Part shown: in pieces, positions 52,010 to 55,771 of the stretch
Layout of the letters: each line of letters opens with the position of its first letter
Position numbering within the stretch: position 1 is the first letter of the stretch
Program-made: the position numbers and the translations under genes
Notes under the pieces: model-generated
The model's input: only the letters and a program-made list of their open reading frames with translations
What the model was told of the DNA's origin: nothing
The model's database searches: none
Source: DATAGF01 sp963813355
GTDB lineage: Bacteria; Actinomycetota; Thermoleophilia; Miltoncostaeales; Miltoncostaeaceae
Length of the DNA stretch: 55,771 nucleotides
Reading direction: 5' to 3'
NCBI GenBank assembly: GCA_963813355.1
Contig: CAWEYS010000024.1
Coordinates: 1-55,771, forward strand

Positions 52010-52702
52010 TCAGAACGCCTGGATCGTCGGCCGCATCAGGATCTCGTTGACGTCGACGTGGGGCGGCTGCGCGAGGGCGAACATGACCGCCCGGGCGATG
52101 TCCTCGGGGACGAGCTGGTCGCCGTCCACGGGCTCGTCGTAGAAGGGCGTCTGCGCGGTCCCGGGAGAGAGGAGGGTGACGCGCACGCCGCTGCCGTGCA
52201 GCTCCTGCCGCGCGGCCTCCGACATCGCCGTCACGGCCCACTTCGTGCAGGAGTAGAGCGAGCCCGGGACGGCCTTGCGGCCCGCGACCGAGCCGGTCAG
52301 CAGGAGGTGGCCGCGGCTCTCGCGCAGGGCGGTGACGCTCGCCCTGATCGTGAGGGCGGCGCCGTAGACGTTGGTGAGCACCATCTCGCGCCAGTGCTCG
52401 GGCGACTCCTCCAGGAAGCCGCGCCTGGCCCCGAAGCCCGCGTTCGCGAAGACCGCGTCGAGGCGCCCGAACCCCTCGAGCGCGGCCGAGACCATGCGCT
52501 GCTGCTCCTCCCAGTCGGTCACGTCGCAGGGGACCGCGAGGGCCCGGTCCGGCCCGCCGAGCTCGCGCGCCAACCCGCCGAGCGGCACGGACCTGCGAGC
52601 CGCGAGGGCGAGCCGGTAGCCGGCCTCCGACGCCGCGCGCGCCGTGGCCGCGCCGATCCCGCTGGACGCGCCGGTGATGAGCATGACCGGCGCGTCCGTC
52701 AC
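52010..52702 (-). CDS. short-chain dehydrogenase/reductase
   Basis: 230 residues. Cofactor loop VMLITGASSGIGAATARAA, NAG in FANAGFG, catalytic Ser in LLTGSVAG and the Tyr-x3-Lys in SLYSCTKWA. A classical SDR; substrate unknown. GTG 52702 overlaps the stop of the SPOR protein gene (GTGA), placing it last in a three-gene unit. Confidence 0.87.
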   Translation of the reverse strand: MTDAPVMLITGASSGIGAATARAASEAGYRLALAARRSVPLGGLARELGGPDRALAVPCDVTDWEEQQRMVSAALEGFGRLDAVFANAGFGARRGFLEESPEHWREMVLTNVYGAALTIRASVTALRESRGHLLLTGSVAGRKAVPGSLYSCTKWAVTAMSEAARQELHGSGVRVTLLSPGTAQTPFYDEPVDGDQLVPEDIARAVMFALAQPPHVDVNEILMRPTIQAF

Positions 52703-53469
52703 CCCTCGATCCTCCGCGCGTAGGCGCCCGGGAACCGTCCGCTCAGCGCGCTCGCCTGGGCCTCGGCGGCCGACTCGCTCGGGTAGCTCCCCGAGAAGAG
52801 GACCCAGTAGCCCGGGCGCAGCCCCGGGTAGTCGGAGGAGAAGAGCACGCCGGCCGGCTCGCCCGAGCTCGCCAGGCGGGACTTGGCGGCGCGGGCGTCC
52901 GACTCGCTGCGGACCGAGGACAGGATGGCCGTCCACGCGGTCTCGCCGGCGGGCCAGTCGGACGCGCCACCGCCCGAGTCCGGCGGCTGCGTCTCGGTGG
53001 CGGGCGGGGCGGTGGTGGTGGGGCCGGTCACCGTCTCGAAGCCGGTCCCGGTGCCCGTGCCAGGGGCGGTCGTTGCCGGCGCGGTGGGGCTCGTGACCGA
53101 CGTGTCGGGCGGCAGCGGGCCCGTGACGGGCGGCGGCACGACGGTTGCGCCGCCCGTCGGGGCCGTGGCCGTCGTCGCCGACGACCCGGCCGGGCTCGAG
53201 CCGTCGTCGTCGCTCGCGACGGCGTAGGCGAGCGCGCCCGCCCCCGCACCCAGGACCACGATGGCGCCGGCCAGCAGGGCCAGCGCCCTGCCCCCGCGGC
53301 GCAGCCGCGGCGCGAGCGGCGTGGGCGCGCCGCACTCGAGGCAGTAGGTCTGGTCGGGCTCGAGCTCGGCGCCGCAGACCTCGCAGCGCGGCACCGGGGG
53401 CGGGCCCTCCTCCTCGGGAGGCGGGCCGGGATCCTGCTCCTCGCCGTCCGGGCGCGGCTCGTCGCTCAC
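52699..53469 (-). CDS. zinc-ribbon, membrane and SPOR-domain protein
   Basis: 256 residues. An acidic Pro-rich start is followed by a zinc ribbon (CEVCGAELEPDQTYCLECG), one membrane helix (ALALLAGAIVVLGAGAGALAYAV), a long Thr/Pro/Gly linker and a SPOR domain near 180-256 (WTAILSSVRSESDARAAKSR; GYWVLFSGSYPSESAAEA). SPOR domains bind denuded glycan strands at division sites. GTG overlaps the stop of the upstream gene (GTGA). Confidence 0.78.
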   Translation of the reverse strand: MSDEPRPDGEEQDPGPPPEEEGPPPVPRCEVCGAELEPDQTYCLECGAPTPLAPRLRRGGRALALLAGAIVVLGAGAGALAYAVASDDDGSSPAGSSATTATAPTGGATVVPPPVTGPLPPDTSVTSPTAPATTAPGTGTGTGFETVTGPTTTAPPATETQPPDSGGGASDWPAGETAWTAILSSVRSESDARAAKSRLASSGEPAGVLFSSDYPGLRPGYWVLFSGSYPSESAAEAQASALSGRFPGAYARRIEG

Positions 53470-54098
53470 GGTGCCCCGGCCTCCGGGGGCTTCTCGGGCG
53501 CCGGTGTGATGATCGCGGTGACCTGATCGTCGCCGTCGGAGGTCGGCACGAGCTGGGTCCCGCACTGCCAGCAGTAGCGCGCCTCGGCGCGGAAGGGCGC
53601 CCGGCAGGTGAGGCAGTTGCCGGCGACGCCGTCGGCGGGCGCGCGCCGGCGCCGCTCCTTGCGGTCGCGGTCGATCTCGCCGAGCCGGGAGTCGATGTCG
53701 CGCACGGTGTCGTCGAGCATGGCCACCTCGCCGGCCTTGCGGCGCATGACCTCCTCGCCGAGCTGGTCGCGGCGGTACAGCTCGAACGCGAGCCCGCCCA
53801 GGTGGTAGACGGCCTGCTCGCGGCTCGCCAGCAGCCGGCGCCGCTCGCGGCGCAGCCTGGCGGGCCCGTCGGGCTTCGGCGGCGGCGGGATGACCTCGGT
53901 CGGCTGCTCGGCGGGCGCGTCGCCGTTGGCGGCCGGCGGCGCGGGCGGGGCCTCCGCGGCCGCCGTCCGGCTCCGCGGCAGCCAGTCCCTCCAGGAGCGG
54001 GCGCCCGCGGAGGCGGCCTCGCCCGCCGGGGGCGTCTCCGGGGCCTCCTCGGGGGGCGTCTGCGGCGTCTCGTCCGGAGGCGTCGGCATCGCGGGCAT
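53466..54098 (-). CDS. zinc-ribbon protein with helical core
   Basis: 210 residues. A Pro-rich disordered N-terminus is followed by a charged helix (RLRRERRRLLASREQAVYHL), a second helix (RRKAGEVAMLDDTVRDID) and a C-terminal zinc ribbon (CLTCRAPFRAEARYCWQCG). It overlaps the SPOR gene, whose product has a similar ribbon, so the two may interact; this is inference. ATG 54098 is used; ATG 54119 is an alternative. Confidence 0.68.
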   Translation of the reverse strand: MPAMPTPPDETPQTPPEEAPETPPAGEAASAGARSWRDWLPRSRTAAAEAPPAPPAANGDAPAEQPTEVIPPPPKPDGPARLRRERRRLLASREQAVYHLGGLAFELYRRDQLGEEVMRRKAGEVAMLDDTVRDIDSRLGEIDRDRKERRRRAPADGVAGNCLTCRAPFRAEARYCWQCGTQLVPTSDGDDQVTAIITPAPEKPPEAGAP

Positions 54099-54231
54099 GG
54101 TAACCGGATGCCGGGGCACCCCTGTAACCGGCCGTCTGAGCGGCCGGCGGGAACATCGTCATCCCGTGCTCGGCGGCGAGAGGCGGGCACCCGCTCTACC
54201 GCCGCCGGGGACGACGGTCCCTCGGGCGCGA

Positions 54232-54262
54232 TTGACGGACGGCGTTTCGGGCTCCCTATACT
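54232..54262 (+). promoter_or_regulatory. promoter of the riboswitch-thrC operon
   Basis: TTGACG (54232-54237) and TATACT (54257-54262) with 19 bases between. Transcription would start near 54269, at the aptamer. Nothing else was seen in the rest of the 345-bp gap (54099-54231). Confidence 0.65.
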
Positions 54263-54265
54263 CGT

Positions 54266-54371
54266 TCTCGCATCAAGAGCGGTGGAGGGAATGGCCCTGT
54301 GAAGCCGCGGCAACCAGCGCGAGAGCGCCAGGTGCCAATTCCATCAGGCGATTTGCCTGGGAGATGCGAGA
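54266..54371 (+). ncRNA. SAM-I (S-box) riboswitch aptamer
   Basis: Conserved S-box blocks are present in order: AAGAGCGGTGGAGGGA, TGGCCC, TGAAGCC, GGCAACC, GGTGCCAATTCC and GGGAGATG. The closing helix P1 is perfect: TCTCGCATC (54266-54274) pairs with GATGCGAGA (54363-54371). The aptamer binds S-adenosylmethionine. Confidence 0.95.
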
Positions 54372-54398
54372 GTCCGATCGGTTCGCCCCGTCGCCCCT

Positions 54399-54420
54399 CG
54401 CCCTCCCGGGAGGGCGTTTT
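54399..54420 (+). terminator. intrinsic terminator of the SAM riboswitch
   Basis: CGCCCTCCC pairs with GGGAGGGCG and is followed by TTTT, just before the thrC ribosome site. With SAM bound the terminator should form and stop transcription before thrC. This makes it an OFF switch. Confidence 0.85.
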
Positions 54421-54443
54421 CAATTGGCGGACCGGGAGGCGGG

Positions 54444-55694
54444 GTGAGCGACTACACGACGGCGGCGAGCGCGCTCCGATGTAAGGAGTGCGAGCGGGTC
54501 AGCGAGCTGACCGCGGCATACGTCTGCGAGTACTGCTTCGGGCCCCTCGAGGTGCTCTATGACGCCGAGCGCATCCGGGCGGTGGTGAGCCGCGAGCGCA
54601 TCGCGGCCGGCCCGCTCTCGCTCTGGCGCTATCGCGACTTCCTGCCCTGCGCGCCGGCCGACCCGACCGCGGGCCTGCCGGCCGGCCTGACGCCCCTCGT
54701 GCGGGCGCCCCGCCTGGGGGCCGAGCTCGGCCTGGGCGACGTGTGGGTCAAGAACGACACCGCCAACCCCACCCACAGCTTCAAGGACCGCGTCGTCTCG
54801 GTGGCCCTCGAGAAGGCCCGCGAGCTCGGCTACAGCGTCGTGGCCTGCGCCTCCACCGGCAACCTCGCCAACGCCGTGGCCGCCCACTCCGCCGCCCACG
54901 GCCTCGAGAGCTACGTCTTCGTCCCGGCCGACCTCGAGGAGCAGAAGATCGTCGCCACGGCCGTCTACGGCACGACCCTCGTGGCCGTCAACGGCGTCTA
55001 CGACGACGTGAACCGCCTCTGCATGGAGCTCGCCGCCGACCGCCCCTGGGCCTTCGTGAACGTGAACGTGCGCCCGTACTACAGCGAGGGCTCCAAGACC
55101 CTGGCCTACGAGGTCGCCGAGCAGCTCGGCTGGCGCCTGCCGGACCGCTGCATCGTCCCGATCGCCTCCGGGTCGCTCTACACGAAGATCGACCGCGGCT
55201 TCCGCGACCTGATCGAGACCGGCCTGGTGGAGGGCGAGGTGCCGGTGATGGACGGCGCCCAGGCCGCCGGCTGCGGGCCCGTCGCCTCGGCCTACCGGGA
55301 GGGCCTCGACTTCGTCGCGCCCGTGCGGCCCGAGACCATCGCCAAGAGCCTCGCCATCGGGAACCCCGCCGACGGGGTGTTCGCGCTGGACGTCGCCCGC
55401 ACGACCGGCGGCTCCATCTGCGACGTCACCGAGGAGGAGATCGTCGAGGGCATCGAGCTGCTCGCGCGGACCACCGGCGTCTTCACCGAGACGGCGGGCG
55501 GCGTGACGACCGCCGTGCTCGCCAAGCTCGCGCGCGCCGGCCGCATCGGCCCCGACGAGCGCGTCGTGCTCTACGTCACCGGCGACGGCCTGAAGACGCT
55601 CGACGCGGTGGCGTCGCGCATCGAGCGCGTCAACGTCGCGCCGACCGTCGCCAGCTTCGAGGAGGCGATGGGCGAGGCCCGCCTCGTCGCCTGA
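54444..55694 (+). CDS. thrC: threonine synthase-like PLP enzyme
   Basis: 416 residues. An N-terminal zinc-ribbon-like part (CKECERV and CEYC) is followed by the type II PLP fold: PLP Lys in NPTHSFKDRVVS, CASTGNLANAVAAHSAA, and GSLYTKIDRGF. Sequence and length match threonine synthase (O-phosphohomoserine to threonine). Control by a SAM-I riboswitch and the sulfur-carrier gene 31 bp downstream are unexpected for threonine synthesis and hint at methionine or cysteine formation. GGGAGG lies before GTG 54444. Confidence 0.87.
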   Translation: MSDYTTAASALRCKECERVSELTAAYVCEYCFGPLEVLYDAERIRAVVSRERIAAGPLSLWRYRDFLPCAPADPTAGLPAGLTPLVRAPRLGAELGLGDVWVKNDTANPTHSFKDRVVSVALEKARELGYSVVACASTGNLANAVAAHSAAHGLESYVFVPADLEEQKIVATAVYGTTLVAVNGVYDDVNRLCMELAADRPWAFVNVNVRPYYSEGSKTLAYEVAEQLGWRLPDRCIVPIASGSLYTKIDRGFRDLIETGLVEGEVPVMDGAQAAGCGPVASAYREGLDFVAPVRPETIAKSLAIGNPADGVFALDVARTTGGSICDVTEEEIVEGIELLARTTGVFTETAGGVTTAVLAKLARAGRIGPDERVVLYVTGDGLKTLDAVASRIERVNVAPTVASFEEAMGEARLVA

Positions 55695-55725
55695 CCGCAC
55701 CGCCCCGCATCCGAGGAGACACCGC

Positions 55726-55771
55726 ATGCCCGTGACCGTCCGCATCCCGGCGCCGCTGCGCCCCGTCACGG
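55726..55771 (+). CDS. MoaD/ThiS-family sulfur carrier, N-terminal fragment
   Basis: 15 codons remain before the window ends: MPVTVRIPAPLRPVT. This is the usual first strand of MoaD-like sulfur carrier proteins, and GAGGAG precedes the ATG. It lies in the same operon as thrC. The full gene is needed to see the C-terminal Gly-Gly. Confidence 0.65.
   Translation, partial: MPVTVRIPAPLRPVT

Noticed and set aside
1..55771. tRNA, rRNA, CRISPR array or insertion sequence
   Set aside because: I saw no cloverleaf-like segment, no repeat-spacer pattern, no transposase-like protein and no terminal inverted repeats of IS type.

Overview
The window is a gene-dense stretch of very GC-rich DNA whose codons favour G or C at the third position. 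The gene order (pdxS-pdxT-yebC ... ruvC-ruvA-ruvB ... yajC-secDF ... recJ ... relA), an LLM-class (possibly F420-dependent) oxidoreductase, LytR_C and dodecin proteins, and many GTG starts all point to an actinobacterium. A deep-branching class such as Thermoleophilia is my inference; it is not proven by the sequence. I found no rRNA, tRNA, CRISPR array, insertion sequence or prophage.

Layout. 1-7.2 kb: the start of 6-phosphofructokinase, two cell-wall L,D-transpeptidases, a PAP2 phosphatase, a PNPOx-fold protein, a methyltransferase, a GNAT protein and small unknowns. 7.3-10.5 kb: a perfect CRP/GlxR-type site in front of a zinc alcohol dehydrogenase and a metallo-beta-lactamase-fold hydrolase, then an AcuC-like deacetylase on the other strand. 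10.5-13 kb: a cation-efflux transporter between two copies of an undescribed two-ORF module, one intact and one decayed. 13-20.4 kb: methyltransferase, FAD oxidoreductase, LysM-lytic transglycosylase, LLM oxidoreductase, DNA ligase D and a lipoprotein. 20.4-28.2 kb: RpiR regulator, PLP synthase, YebC, a TetR/VOC divergon with an operator, RuvCAB and a CBS protein. 28.2-34.3 kb: a methyltransferase, a two-component system, a HAD phosphatase and a glycosyltransferase/PAP2 pair. 34.4-46.6 kb: YajC, a SecD-SecF fusion, a small phasin-like protein, a UbiB-like kinase with an unusual DFG motif, RecJ, RelA and a LytR_C protein. 46.7-54.1 kb: a zinc-ribbon protein behind an 18-bp palindrome, hydantoinase subunits, a secreted protein, dodecin, an SDR and two zinc-ribbon proteins. 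54.2-55.8 kb: a complete SAM-I riboswitch with terminator, threonine synthase, and the start of a MoaD/ThiS-type sulfur carrier.

Two features run through the window. First, at least fifteen genes carry a TAnnnT hexamer that ends 6-8 nt before the start codon, the signature of leaderless transcription. In five of them the first three bases of that hexamer are the TAG stop codon of the gene upstream. Second, conserved genes (yebC, secDF, ubiB, recJ, a histidine kinase, a methyltransferase, a cation transporter) are each broken by single-base indels, some in G runs. Sequencing or assembly error explains this better than gene decay, so these genes are annotated as full length with the shift noted.

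The most interesting system is at the right edge: a SAM-sensing switch placed on a threonine-synthase-like enzyme followed by a sulfur-carrier protein. This suggests sulfur-carrier-dependent methionine or cysteine synthesis rather than plain threonine synthesis.
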